Part shown: positions 1 to 5,071 of the stretch, in pieces
Numbering within the stretch: position 1 is the stretch's first letter
Layout of the letters: the number at the start of each line of letters is the position of its first letter
Position numbers and translations under genes: made by a program
The notes under the pieces: generated by a model
The model's database searches: none
What the model was told of the DNA's origin: nothing
What the model saw: the letters and a program-made list of their open reading frames with translations, nothing else
Source of the DNA: CAYHYG01 sp964360835
GTDB taxonomy: Bacteria; Patescibacteriota; Patescibacteriia; UBA1558; 2-01-FULL-52-15
Direction: 5' to 3'
NCBI GenBank assembly: GCA_964360835.1
Contig: CAYHYG010000035.1
Coordinates: 1-9,176 of the forward strand
Length of the DNA: 9,176 nt

Positions 1-31
1 AGGTTAATGATTACGAAGTCATTGTAACCTT

Positions 32-61
32 GTTCCAACTGGCATAGTATACCCTTATAAT
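32..61 (+). promoter_or_regulatory. Possible promoter of the NHL-repeat gene
   Basis: An exact TATAAT lies at 56-61, with GTTCCA at 32-37 as a weak -35 at 18-base spacing. It would start a transcript near 68 with a leader of about 90 bases before the ATG at 160. The -35 match is poor, so only the -10 is convincing. Just upstream, 2-29 can fold as an imperfect hairpin (GGTTA and ATGA paired with TCAT and TAACC), possibly the end of a preceding unit. Confidence 0.35.
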
Positions 62-159
62 GCCACTCGACAAAACCCCCATTTCCTGCTAAAGCTACTC
101 TGTTTCTCTCTAGCTTTCTGCCTACGCATTGTGCGCGGACAGGATTTCTGGAGGGAATA

Positions 160-1128
160 ATGAAAGGTCTGTTCTTTGTCATCATGGTCGCGCTTTTTGG
201 CGCTCAGGTCAGTCAGGCTGAAGTTCCGCCGCAGTTCATCTTGCAGTGGGGAACGCCTGGGAGTGGCCCTGGTCAGTTTAACGGTGTTTTTTACGTTGCC
301 GTTGACCACTTCGGGAACGTATACGTGACTGATATAGACAACTATCGGATTCAGAAGTTTGATTCCTCGGGTAATTTTCTTCTTCAGTGGGGAAGCTACG
401 GAAGCGGCACAGGTCAATTTATTGTGCCTTTCAGTGTCGCTGTTGACGGCGCGGGCAATGTCTATGTGTCCGACGTTGGCAACAGCAATATACAAAAGTA
501 CGACTCAAACGGAAACTTCATTCTCTCCTGGGGCTCTTACGGGTCGGGTAATGGACAGTTCAATCATGTCTACGGTCTGACCGTAAGTTCTGACGGGTAT
601 GTGTATATCACTGACCGCGATAATTGTCGCGTGCAGAAGTTCACAACCAATGGGACTTTCGTTCTGACCTGGGGCAGCTGCGGTTACGGCGATGGCCAGT
701 TTACTAATCCCGATAGCGTGACCACTGATGATCTGGGATATGTTTACGTCACTGACCAGATCAGCGCGCGAGTCCAGAAATTCGACTCGAGCGGCAACTT
801 CATTCTTTCCTGGGGATCCTTCGGGAGAGGACCTGGTCAATTTGAGGATCCCTACGGGATTGGCGTGGACTCCCATGGAACAGTTTATGTGGTGGAACGC
901 AACACACACCGCGTGGAGATGTTCACATCAAATGGGGCCTATATCACCGAGTGGGGTACAAACGGATCAGGACCTGGAGAATTTGAATTTCCTGCCGGCT
1001 TGGCGATAGGACCTTTAGATGAGATCTACATCGTTGACGCTCATAACCAGCGCATCCAGAAGTTCGGCTATCTGCCTATCCCCGTCCACCCCACCACCTG
1101 GTCCGCTATCAAATCGCGAAACAGGTAA
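160..1128 (+). CDS. Secreted six-bladed NHL-repeat beta-propeller protein
   Basis: A 322-residue protein with an N-terminal signal peptide (residues 1-20, Lys2 then a hydrophobic core, likely cleavage after SQA). The rest is six NHL repeats of about 47 residues. Each contains a W-G-x-x-G-x-G-x-G-[QE]-F turn and a [VI]-Y-[VI]-x-[DE]-...-[RN]-[IV]-[QE]-[KM]-[FY] strand, enough for one closed six-bladed propeller. NHL propellers bind ligands or proteins and are not usually enzymes, so a surface or extracellular binding role is inferred. The protein ends in a short tail, PIPVHPTTWSAIKSRNR, beyond the last blade; a similar tail ends the secreted protein at 5133-5648. The start is well supported by GGAGGG five bases before the ATG. 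The gene is monocistronic or leads into the cupin 53 bases downstream. The family assignment is secure; the ligand is unknown. Confidence 0.93.
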   Translation: MKGLFFVIMVALFGAQVSQAEVPPQFILQWGTPGSGPGQFNGVFYVAVDHFGNVYVTDIDNYRIQKFDSSGNFLLQWGSYGSGTGQFIVPFSVAVDGAGNVYVSDVGNSNIQKYDSNGNFILSWGSYGSGNGQFNHVYGLTVSSDGYVYITDRDNCRVQKFTTNGTFVLTWGSCGYGDGQFTNPDSVTTDDLGYVYVTDQISARVQKFDSSGNFILSWGSFGRGPGQFEDPYGIGVDSHGTVYVVERNTHRVEMFTSNGAYITEWGTNGSGPGEFEFPAGLAIGPLDEIYIVDAHNQRIQKFGYLPIPVHPTTWSAIKSRNR

Positions 1129-1181
1129 ATCCAGCACTATTCCGGAAGATACTCTGGAATGGTGCTGGATAAAGGAGCACT

Positions 1182-1559
1182 ATGAATAGAGCGTTGACGC
1201 TCAACGGTTTGCAAGCAGAGTTTCCGGACAAGAACATTGTCTGCTTGCCGGATGACGACAATCCGAGGGAGATCATCGTCGAGCTGGAACGAGCGCCGGA
1301 TGGTAGCTACAGTGTGGCTATCGCCTATATTCAAGAATCAAAGCCGCACCGGAATCCCGGACTGGTGGAGGAATAGCTGGTCGAAGCCGGACAGCTGGCT
1401 GTCTACGTTGGCTCCGGCTTCCACGTTCTGCATGAGGGAGAGGAGCTGACTATCGATGGCAACGAGATCCACCGGGCTGTCGGTCTTTGCTACTTTCCGA
1501 CACGGGTACGAGTTACTTCACGGCCGGCCTGGACACCGGAACATCACGTTCTGGTCTAG
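1182..1559 (+). pseudogene. Cupin-fold protein interrupted by an in-frame TAG codon
   Basis: The start at 1182 has a good AAGGAG ribosome site. Codon 65 (1374-1376) is TAG, but the same frame stays open for 60 more codons to a second TAG at 1557-1559. The two halves together read as one small cupin of 125 positions. The first half has the NP-x-EII-x-E-x-E region and SVAIAYI-x-x-SKPH. The second has GQLAVYV-x-SG, EGEELTI, and the family ending VTSRPAWTPEHHVLV, close to the familiar PGWTPEDHILV end. From my memory of the family, the stop falls where a Tyr follows the metal-binding HxH region (E-x-Y-E-V). The second His of HxH is replaced (His56-Arg-Asn58), so metal binding is probably impaired. 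Either this is a pseudogene by one base change, the stop is read through, or the base is wrong. Fold assignment is good; function is unknown. Confidence 0.75.
1527..1559 (+). repeat. Cupin 3'-end repeat, copy A (within the cupin gene)
   Basis: The last 33 bases of the cupin frame. They match 3840-3871 at about 29 positions with one gap, and share an exact 15-base core, CCGGAACATCACGTT (1536-1550), with 2414-2428. All three copies lie in plus orientation and a hairpin terminator follows each. Confidence 0.7.
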
Positions 1560-1571
1560 GCTAGGAAAGTC

Positions 1572-1605
1572 AAAAAGCGCGTCCGCCTTTGGTGGACGCG
1601 CTTTT
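1572..1605 (+). terminator. Intrinsic terminator after the cupin gene
   Basis: An 11-bp stem (GCGCGTCCGCC with GGTGGACGCGC, one G-U pair) closes a TTT loop. It is flanked by five As on the left and four Ts on the right, so it could stop transcription from either side. It begins 12 bases after the cupin stop. Confidence 0.88.
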
Positions 1606-1611
1606 AACATC

Positions 1612-1639
1612 TTGACAAAATATGCGCACTTGATAAGCT
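1612..1639 (+). promoter_or_regulatory. Sigma70-type promoter for a short transcript
   Basis: An exact TTGACA at 1612-1617, a 16-base spacer, then TAAGCT at 1634-1639. No coding frame with a ribosome site follows on the plus strand. The next structure is a hairpin with a T-run at 1656-1697. Confidence 0.5.
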
Positions 1640-1645
1640 ATTAGT

Positions 1646-1697
1646 ATTACTACGAAAAGAACCCTTATAGAGGTTAGTCTCTGTCGGGGGCTTTTTT
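1646..1697 (+). ncRNA. Candidate short transcript ending in a hairpin (unit 1)
   Basis: From the predicted start near 1646 the RNA would be about 50 nt. Most of it folds into an irregular stem: AAAAG (1656-1660) with CTTTT (1691-1695), CCC with GGG, AGAG with CTCT around a GTTAGT loop. It ends in TTTTTT at 1692-1697. The stem has internal mismatches, so it could be a terminator or attenuator without a stable product. No known family was recognised. Confidence 0.33.
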
Positions 1698-1701
1698 ATT
1701 A

Positions 1702-1730
1702 TTGACATGTCTGGATGTGCATGCTAAACT
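1702..1730 (+). promoter_or_regulatory. Strong sigma70-type promoter antisense to the NYN gene end
   Basis: An exact TTGACA at 1702-1707, a 17-base spacer, then TAAACT at 1725-1730. Transcription would start near 1737 on the plus strand and run into the 3' end of the convergent NYN gene. It lies 90 bases after the previous TTGACA box. Confidence 0.6.
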
Positions 1731-1736
1731 ACAAAT

Positions 1737-1796
1737 GTAATACACACCGAGAAGCACTTCCTAATTGGTTTCGTCCTTAGGCGGTGTTTTTCTTTT
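1737..1796 (+). ncRNA. Candidate 60-nt antisense RNA with terminator (unit 2)
   Basis: The stretch between the promoter and a T-rich run (1787-1796, TTTTTCTTTT) has no coding frame. Its 3' half is a hairpin: CACTTCCTAA (1755-1764) pairs with TTAGGCGGTG (1777-1786) at nine of ten positions around a 12-base loop. An upstream CACCG (1744-1748) can compete for CGGTG. The last 36 bases are complementary to the end of the NYN mRNA, including its stop codon. A cis-antisense or 3'-end regulatory role is inferred; the promoter and terminator are what is seen. Confidence 0.4.
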
Positions 1797-2285
1797 ATAC
1801 TCTAGCTTGTTTTTTAAAGTATTCATGAATTGCAGTTTTTCTCTAGCTGTTCTTCTGAGTAAATAGGAGCAGGTTTTTAAGTAGGGACTTAGGACGGCGA
1901 GTAATTTATTTTTATCGTAGAGAAATTTGACGACAGAATAGAAATCACCGTCGCTGGTAACGATTACAGCTGCGTCAAATTTATGATCAAAAAAGTCAAT
2001 CAATAACTGTAAAATTAGATCCCCATCTAGATTGCCTTTGTATTGCCCCTCTGAATTAGCTAGCGTAGGTTTAAATTTGAGAATATAACCGCTTTGTTGT
2101 AGGGCAGTGTAAAGCTTATGGTTTTCAGGAATAAAGCCGATGAAGAGATAGGCGTTGGTAATGTTATACTTTTCTCTCAAGTAGATCCTAAATCGTCTAT
2201 AGTCCAATTTCCAACCTAAGCTTTGAACACCCAAATTCAGGTTCTGCCCATCAATATAAGCGTAATTATTAGTTTTTTTATACAT
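1761..2285 (-). CDS. NYN-domain (LabA/DUF88-like) ribonuclease
   Basis: A 174-residue protein made almost wholly of a NYN domain, a PIN-like nuclease fold. The acidic metal-binding positions are visible: Asp12 in YIDGQNL, Asp87/Asp89 in KGNLDGDLILQLL, and Asp112/Asp114 in IVTSDGDFYSVVKFL. The tail after residue 140 is basic (LLRRTAREK, EYKRKTPPK) and may hold RNA. Family members cleave or process RNA; no substrate can be named here. The start ATG at 2285 has no Shine-Dalgarno sequence. It directly follows the U-run of a leader hairpin (2286-2315). A predicted plus-strand RNA overlaps the 3' end. The gene stands alone, and its codon use is AT-rich compared with the cupin and FlgD-type genes on either side. 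Confidence 0.87.
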   Translation of the reverse strand: MYKKTNNYAYIDGQNLNLGVQSLGWKLDYRRFRIYLREKYNITNAYLFIGFIPENHKLYTALQQSGYILKFKPTLANSEGQYKGNLDGDLILQLLIDFFDHKFDAAVIVTSDGDFYSVVKFLYDKNKLLAVLSPYLKTCSYLLRRTAREKLQFMNTLKNKLEYKRKTPPKDETN

Positions 2286-2347
2286 AAAAAACAGAGATGT
2301 AATATTCCCTGTTTTACCCCGCCAACGGCGGCGGTTATTTCTCTGTT
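2286..2347 (-). promoter_or_regulatory. Attenuator-like leader hairpin directly before the NYN start
   Basis: Read on the minus strand, AAAACAGGGA pairs with TCTCTGTTTT (one G-U pair) around an 8-base loop, and the U-run reaches the base before the ATG. In plus coordinates the arms are 2288-2297 and 2306-2315. Further upstream in the leader, 2340-2347 encodes AACAGAGA, a perfect partner for the same TCTCTGTT arm, so two pairings exclude each other. A GC-rich hairpin (CCGCC, GTT, GGCGG) lies between. This is the arrangement of a conditional terminator; the signal it would read is unknown. Confidence 0.5.
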
Positions 2348-2409
2348 GATACTAGCAGATGATCTGCTGTCTAGCAAATACCTCAGTAGATGTTATTTTA
2401 ATCCTATTA

Positions 2410-2430
2410 GAAGCCGGAACATCACGTTTG
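2410..2430 (+). repeat. Cupin 3'-end repeat, copy B (remnant)
   Basis: GAAGCCGGAACATCACGTTTG shares an exact 15-base core with the cupin end at 1536-1550, and GAAGCCG plus AACATCAC with 3846-3859. Read as protein in one frame it gives KPEHHV, like the cupin end. No cupin body precedes it. The promoter region of the NYN gene overlaps it on the other strand. Confidence 0.5.
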
Positions 2431-2456
2431 TAAAGTAACCTATATTCAATTGTCAA
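2427..2456 (-). promoter_or_regulatory. Possible promoter of the NYN gene
   Basis: On the minus strand an exact TTGACA (2456-2451) is followed after 18 bases by TACAAA (2432-2427). The transcript would start near 2420, giving a leader of about 135 bases that holds the hairpins described at 2286-2347. The -10 match is partial. Confidence 0.4.
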
Positions 2457-2530
2457 GCAGAATCTTTAAAATAGCCCATATTTGGATATTCTCAAGATTT
2501 TAGCAATATATAGCCACTTAACCCAAACGC

Positions 2531-2577
2531 AAAACCCGCGCTAGTATCATCTTCGGATGAATTGGCGTGGGTTTTTT
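2531..2577 (+). terminator. Two-part hairpin terminator with UUCG loop
   Basis: An outer stem, AAACCC plus GCGC pairing with GGCGT plus GGGTTT, encloses an inner stem TCATC/GATGA capped by a TTCG tetraloop, followed by TTTTTT. The A-run on the left makes it usable from both strands. Between 2441 and 2604 there is no coding frame; this hairpin is the only feature seen there. Confidence 0.75.
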
Positions 2578-2604
2578 AATATATTTTATTGCGTTGTTTT
2601 AGAT

Positions 2605-2638
2605 AAAAAGGCCCCGTCAGCCAATGGCTGACGGGGCC
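2605..2638 (-). terminator. Intrinsic terminator of the FlgD-type gene
   Basis: A perfect 13-bp stem, GGCCCCGTCAGCC with GGCTGACGGGGCC around AAT, has five As at its left, which form the U-run when read on the minus strand. It lies 24 bases after the stop codon at 2662. Confidence 0.9.
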
Positions 2639-2661
2639 GTTCTGGTTTACATTTTAAAACC

Positions 2662-3021
2662 TCACCTAGCCACCACCAAGCGCTGTACCAGCATCAGCGT
2701 ATTAGTTCTCAGCTGAATAATGTACAGACCTGACGGTACTCGGACACCTCGATCGGAACGGAGATCCCAGAGGTAATCATATTCCCCTGCATCGCGCAGG
2801 TCATAGACCTCCAGAGTAGCCACATGCCGACCAGTGACGTCCACAACTTCGAGGGAGAAATCACGTTCATTGGTGGCCAGCTCATAGTGAATCAGACTGT
2901 CGTATCTGGCCGGGTTAGGCCGACCAGGGTCAAGGAACGATGTCTGTGGCAGCTCGTCATGAGCAATACCAGAGAGTGGAAAGAGAAGGAAGAGAGCGGC
3001 CAGAGAAAGCCCAAAACGCAT
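2662..3021 (-). CDS. Small secreted stand-alone FlgD/T9SS-type Ig-like domain
   Basis: A 119-residue protein. The start at 3021 is preferred over an upstream in-frame ATG at 3075 because GGAGG lies eight bases before it and a signal peptide starts exactly there (MRFGLSLAALFLL...GIAHD). The mature part is one beta-sandwich of the kind usually found at the C-terminus of large secreted proteins: PGRPNPARYDSLIHYEL, then VVDVTGRHVATL, WDLRSDRGVRVPSGLYIIQLRT and a final RLVVAR. In FCB-group bacteria such domains act as C-terminal anchoring or secretion signals (T9SS type A, FlgD_ig). Here there is no passenger, which is unusual. It is monocistronic, with its own terminator. Surface or periplasmic location is inferred; function is unknown. 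Confidence 0.85.
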   Translation of the reverse strand: MRFGLSLAALFLLFPLSGIAHDELPQTSFLDPGRPNPARYDSLIHYELATNERDFSLEVVDVTGRHVATLEVYDLRDAGEYDYLWDLRSDRGVRVPSGLYIIQLRTNTLMLVQRLVVAR

Positions 3022-3087
3022 AGCGTGATCCTCCAGAGGACGTATAAATGAACAATTGGCCGTTTTTACGACCAAACATCAGACTGT

Positions 3088-3100
3088 ATAGTCAGACTAT
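3088..3100. promoter_or_regulatory. Palindrome upstream of the FlgD-type gene
   Basis: A perfect 13-base palindrome, ATAGTC-A-GACTAT, lies 67 bases upstream of the start codon, inside the region where the minus-strand promoter should be (TTGACC at 3121-3116 is the nearest -35-like box, with a poor -10). It could be an operator; nothing else supports this. Confidence 0.25.
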
Positions 3101-3131
3101 CAGGCTATGGGCTTTGGTCAAGATACAGCTG

Positions 3132-3174
3132 ATAATATGAAAGACCGCCCAGAGGTGATCTTTCATAGGCGGTC
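3132..3174 (-). terminator. Probable terminator of the zinc-finger gene
   Basis: On the minus strand GACCGCC pairs with GGCGGTC (3174-3168 with 3149-3143) around an 18-base loop, followed by TTTCATATT. The U-run is short and the loop is large, so it is weaker than the others. The 13 bases at 3134-3146 recur exactly in the terminator at 5066-5078. Confidence 0.5.
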
Positions 3175-3198
3175 ATAGCCGAGTCGAAGATACTACAA

Positions 3199-3411
3199 TC
3201 AGGCGTCTGCTAGTGCACAAGCGTTAGAGCAGTAGACAGCCACCTGATTCGGAGGAAGAAAGTTATTACAACTCTGTCGGTAGCATTTCCTGCCCTGAGG
3301 ATGCCCAGCAGGTAGCCAGCCTTTGTCACTACAAAGCGAACAACCCAATCCACCACAAGTATCACATTGAACCGCATCAGCTGGGTAATCCTTATCCTTC
3401 GGTATATCCAT
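3199..3411 (-). CDS. Small protein with two Cys-based zinc-binding motifs
   Basis: A 70-residue protein. The start at 3411 is chosen because AAGGAGGG sits five bases before it; a longer frame to 3465 runs back through the ribosome site. Residues about 16-30 read C-D-T-C-G-G-L-G-C-S-L-C, spaced like one unit of a DnaJ-type zinc centre (CxxCxGxGCxxC). The C-terminal part has C-Y-R-Q-S-C and later Y-C-S-N-A-C, a second likely zinc site. No signal peptide is seen, so it is probably cytoplasmic. No named family was recognised. The ribosome site can pair with an upstream CCTCC (see 3418-3432). It is divergent from the gene at 3565. Confidence 0.75.
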   Translation of the reverse strand: MDIPKDKDYPADAVQCDTCGGLGCSLCSDKGWLPAGHPQGRKCYRQSCNNFLPPNQVAVYCSNACALADA

Positions 3412-3417
3412 GGAATC

Positions 3418-3432
3418 CCTCCTTCTTGGAGG
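3418..3432 (-). promoter_or_regulatory. Hairpin that can hide the ribosome site of the zinc-finger gene
   Basis: On the minus strand CCTCC, five loop bases and GGAGG form a perfect 5-bp hairpin whose 3' arm is the Shine-Dalgarno sequence of the gene starting at 3411. Such a hairpin would lower initiation unless opened. Only the pairing is seen; regulation is inferred. Confidence 0.35.
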
Positions 3433-3491
3433 ATGAACTAACCACAACCTATCATTAGAGGTCAAATCTCACAAGTCAGAAATCTCAAATA

Positions 3492-3520
3492 TTGACATAA
3501 ACCCCATTTTGTGATATAAA
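3492..3520 (+). promoter_or_regulatory. Strong sigma70-type promoter of the gene at 3565
   Basis: TTGACA at 3492-3497, a 17-base spacer and TATAAA at 3515-3520 form a near-consensus promoter. Transcription would start near 3527, giving a leader of about 38 bases that ends in the GGAGGT ribosome site. Confidence 0.8.
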
Positions 3521-3564
3521 AATATATTCTTACGTTCACTATCATCTCTCAACGGAGGTAATCT

Positions 3565-3825
3565 ATGCCAGTTCCACAGAAAGAGATCGACGCCATCCTG
3601 CACTATGCGACGACGAGACATCCTGGCAGTGAAACAGGGTTACAAAAAATCCTGATCAAAGCTGAGAAAGAACGGCAAGTTGGAGTTCCTGAGGCGGAGT
3701 TCACACTTTGGCTCGTTGCCCTTTGCTTCGAAGCTGGACGCGTCTTTCAGCTCCACAACCCACAGCTCAAGCCAGACAACTTCCAGGACTACGACCGCGG
3801 CGGACTGGCGCAAGTTGGCGGCTAG
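3565..3825 (+). CDS. Small protein of unknown function, probably helical
   Basis: An 86-residue protein with a near-consensus promoter and an excellent ribosome site (GGAGGT five bases before the ATG), so expression is likely. It has no signal peptide or membrane segment. Residues 5-70 look mostly helical (KEIDAILHY, ETGLQKILIKAEKERQ, FTLWLVALCFEAGRVFQL). I do not recognise the family. The last residues, GGLAQVGG, are glycine-rich. Directly after the stop begins a decayed cupin end (3826-3871). A shift of one base near 3797 would instead continue the protein as DWRKLAARLVCKSLEAEHHILV to 3871. That reading cannot be excluded, but the cupin-tail explanation fits better. Confidence 0.7.
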   Translation: MPVPQKEIDAILHYATTRHPGSETGLQKILIKAEKERQVGVPEAEFTLWLVALCFEAGRVFQLHNPQLKPDNFQDYDRGGLAQVGG

Positions 3826-3871
3826 GTTAGTCTGCAAGAGCCTGGAAGCCGAACATCACATTCTGGTCTAG
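3826..3871 (+). pseudogene. Remnant of a cupin gene end (repeat copy C)
   Basis: Read as protein with small gaps, this stretch gives VSLQEPG, then (after a gap) KPEHHILV, then TAG. This matches the end of the cupin at 1182-1559 and the general family ending V-x-S-x-P-G-W-x-P-E-x-H-x-L-V. At DNA level 3840-3871 aligns with 1527-1559 at about 29 of 33 positions. No cupin body precedes it, and at least one base is missing (CCG-AAC against CCGGAAC), so it is not functional. Confidence 0.6.
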
Positions 3872-3887
3872 TCACTGCCCAGATAGC

Positions 3888-3934
3888 AAACCCGCCACGT
3901 CATCGCACAAACGCGATATAACGTGGCGGGTTTT
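3888..3934 (+). terminator. Bidirectional terminator between convergent genes
   Basis: A perfect 13-bp stem (AAACCCGCCACGT with ACGTGGCGGGTTT) encloses a second 5-bp hairpin (ATCGC/GCGAT). The Ts on the right serve the unknown gene. For the RhuM-Fic gene, which stops at 3952, the minus-strand U-run is only the three Us at 3890-3888. Confidence 0.85.
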
Positions 3935-3951
3935 ATAATATATTTTTCACC

Positions 3952-4941
3952 TTACCGTCCAAGCAACATCATTACTAGGTTCACCATCTTATCCTTGTCC
4001 TTGGGATTACTTTCAGCAAGAAGTAACGTGAGAGATGTTAAAGCAGATGGAGTCAGGCGGACTAGGTTGAGAAGTCCTGCCCGGCGTAAGAACCAGACAA
4101 AAGCAAAAGCTGCTGAACGTTTGTTACCGTCAGTAAAGGGATGATTCTTAATCATAAAATACAGTAGATGAGCTGACTTGGACTCTAGACTGGGATACAA
4201 TTCCTTGCCGCCGAATGACTGCATGATATTACCAATGATGCCCTCTATCGCTCCTGCGCTACGTTCTTGAGCGAAAATAGCAGTGGCTTCGCTACTCTTT
4301 ATCAAGCTTTGTTTCAGTTGGTCAATAGCTAGACTCAAATCGCCCGCAGTCAGGGTAACCTTTTTCTTAGTAACCTTAGCTGGCTTCAAATCATCTTTGT
4401 CATAGGCATCCAATGAAATCCAAGTATCGGCAAAAGCTGAGATTAAATCCAAAACATTCTGGGGTGATAATTCGGATGTTTGCGTAGGAATCAGTGTCCG
4501 CATATCGCCAATAGCTTTAGTAAAGATAGTATAGTTCTGGCTCAGGCGAGTACGGTTAATAGTATAGCCTTTGGTTATGTGTTCACGTAGGGTTTTAGTA
4601 GCCCATTGACGGAAAAAGGTGGCTTTCTTACTATTTACTCGATAACCCACCGACAAAATGATATCCAGATTATAGTGTAGTACATCACGAGTAATCTGAC
4701 GTTTCCCTTCATTTTGAACTATCCGGAATTTCCGGACAGTTGAACGTTCTCCTAATTCAGCCGTATTGTATATATTCATGATATGCTCGTTGACTGTGCG
4801 AACGTTAACTTCAAAAGCAGAAGCTATCTGCGCCTGAGTAGCCCAAATAGTCGCCTTTGAGATATCACCGCGAAGTTCAATAGCGCCACTGGGAGCTTGA
4901 TAGATAACTATGTTTCCCTTCTTTTGTGTGGTTTTCTTCAT
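3952..4941 (-). CDS. RhuM-Fic/Doc fusion protein (putative toxin or post-translational modifier)
   Basis: A 329-residue protein. Residues about 10-125 are the virulence RhuM domain (IVIYQAPSGAIELRGD, TIWATQAQIASAF, RTVNEHI, LDIILSVGYRVNS, FRQWATKTLREH), which includes a helix-turn-helix-like part. Residues about 195-310 are a Fic/Doc domain. The active-site loop is HPFTDGNKR at 267-275, with catalytic His267 and the Doc-type NKR ending in place of the Fic GNGR. Fic enzymes attach AMP to target proteins; Doc phosphorylates EF-Tu. Which applies here cannot be told from the sequence. A strict inhibitory-helix motif ([ST]xxxE[GN]) is not present; the nearest is SAGAIEG. No antitoxin gene is adjacent. 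The ATG has no Shine-Dalgarno sequence and follows a terminator-like leader hairpin. Length and domain order are those of an intact family member. Confidence 0.9.
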   Translation of the reverse strand: MKKTTQKKGNIVIYQAPSGAIELRGDISKATIWATQAQIASAFEVNVRTVNEHIMNIYNTAELGERSTVRKFRIVQNEGKRQITRDVLHYNLDIILSVGYRVNSKKATFFRQWATKTLREHITKGYTINRTRLSQNYTIFTKAIGDMRTLIPTQTSELSPQNVLDLISAFADTWISLDAYDKDDLKPAKVTKKKVTLTAGDLSLAIDQLKQSLIKSSEATAIFAQERSAGAIEGIIGNIMQSFGGKELYPSLESKSAHLLYFMIKNHPFTDGNKRSAAFAFVWFLRRAGLLNLVRLTPSALTSLTLLLAESNPKDKDKMVNLVMMLLGR

Positions 4942-4947
4942 ATAAAT

Positions 4948-4983
4948 AAAAAAGACTAATTAACCCACCCGAAGGTGGTAGTC
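4948..4983 (-). promoter_or_regulatory. Terminator-like leader hairpin before RhuM-Fic
   Basis: On the minus strand GACTA and CCACC, a TTCG loop, GGTGG, a six-base bulge (GTTAAT) and TAGTC form a hairpin. It is followed by TTTTTT ending six bases before the ATG. The gene upstream (5133-5648) has its own strong terminator at 5072-5102, so this one is probably in the leader of RhuM-Fic and may act as an attenuator. Confidence 0.5.
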
Positions 4984-5071
4984 CCTGTTTGTAATACTAC
5001 TTTCTCATTTTTCTTTTATTTATACAACTTCTTTACATCTGCTATAGCCGAAACTCAACATATGAAATATG

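Noticed and set aside
160..1128. Long open frames on the minus strand and other plus frames across the NHL gene
   Set aside because: They follow the periodic DNA of the NHL repeats, lack ribosome sites and have no recognisable composition.
3139..3174. H-type pseudoknot using GAAAGA/TCTTTC and CCGCC/GGCGG
   Set aside because: The first connecting loop would have zero bases, which is hard to build. A plain terminator hairpin explains the longer stem.
3820..3871. Integron attC-like site after the gene at 3565
   Set aside because: GTTAGTC does not fit the GTTRRRY core, and no complementary RYYYAAC partner at the right spacing was found. No integrase gene is present.
3680..3871. Alternative frame ending DWRKLAARLVCKSLEAEHHILV as the true end of the gene at 3565
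   Set aside because: Its ending is better explained as the cupin-end repeat read in one frame; most of the frame upstream is low-complexity Ser/Thr typical of a shadow frame. Kept only as an alternative in the gene entry.
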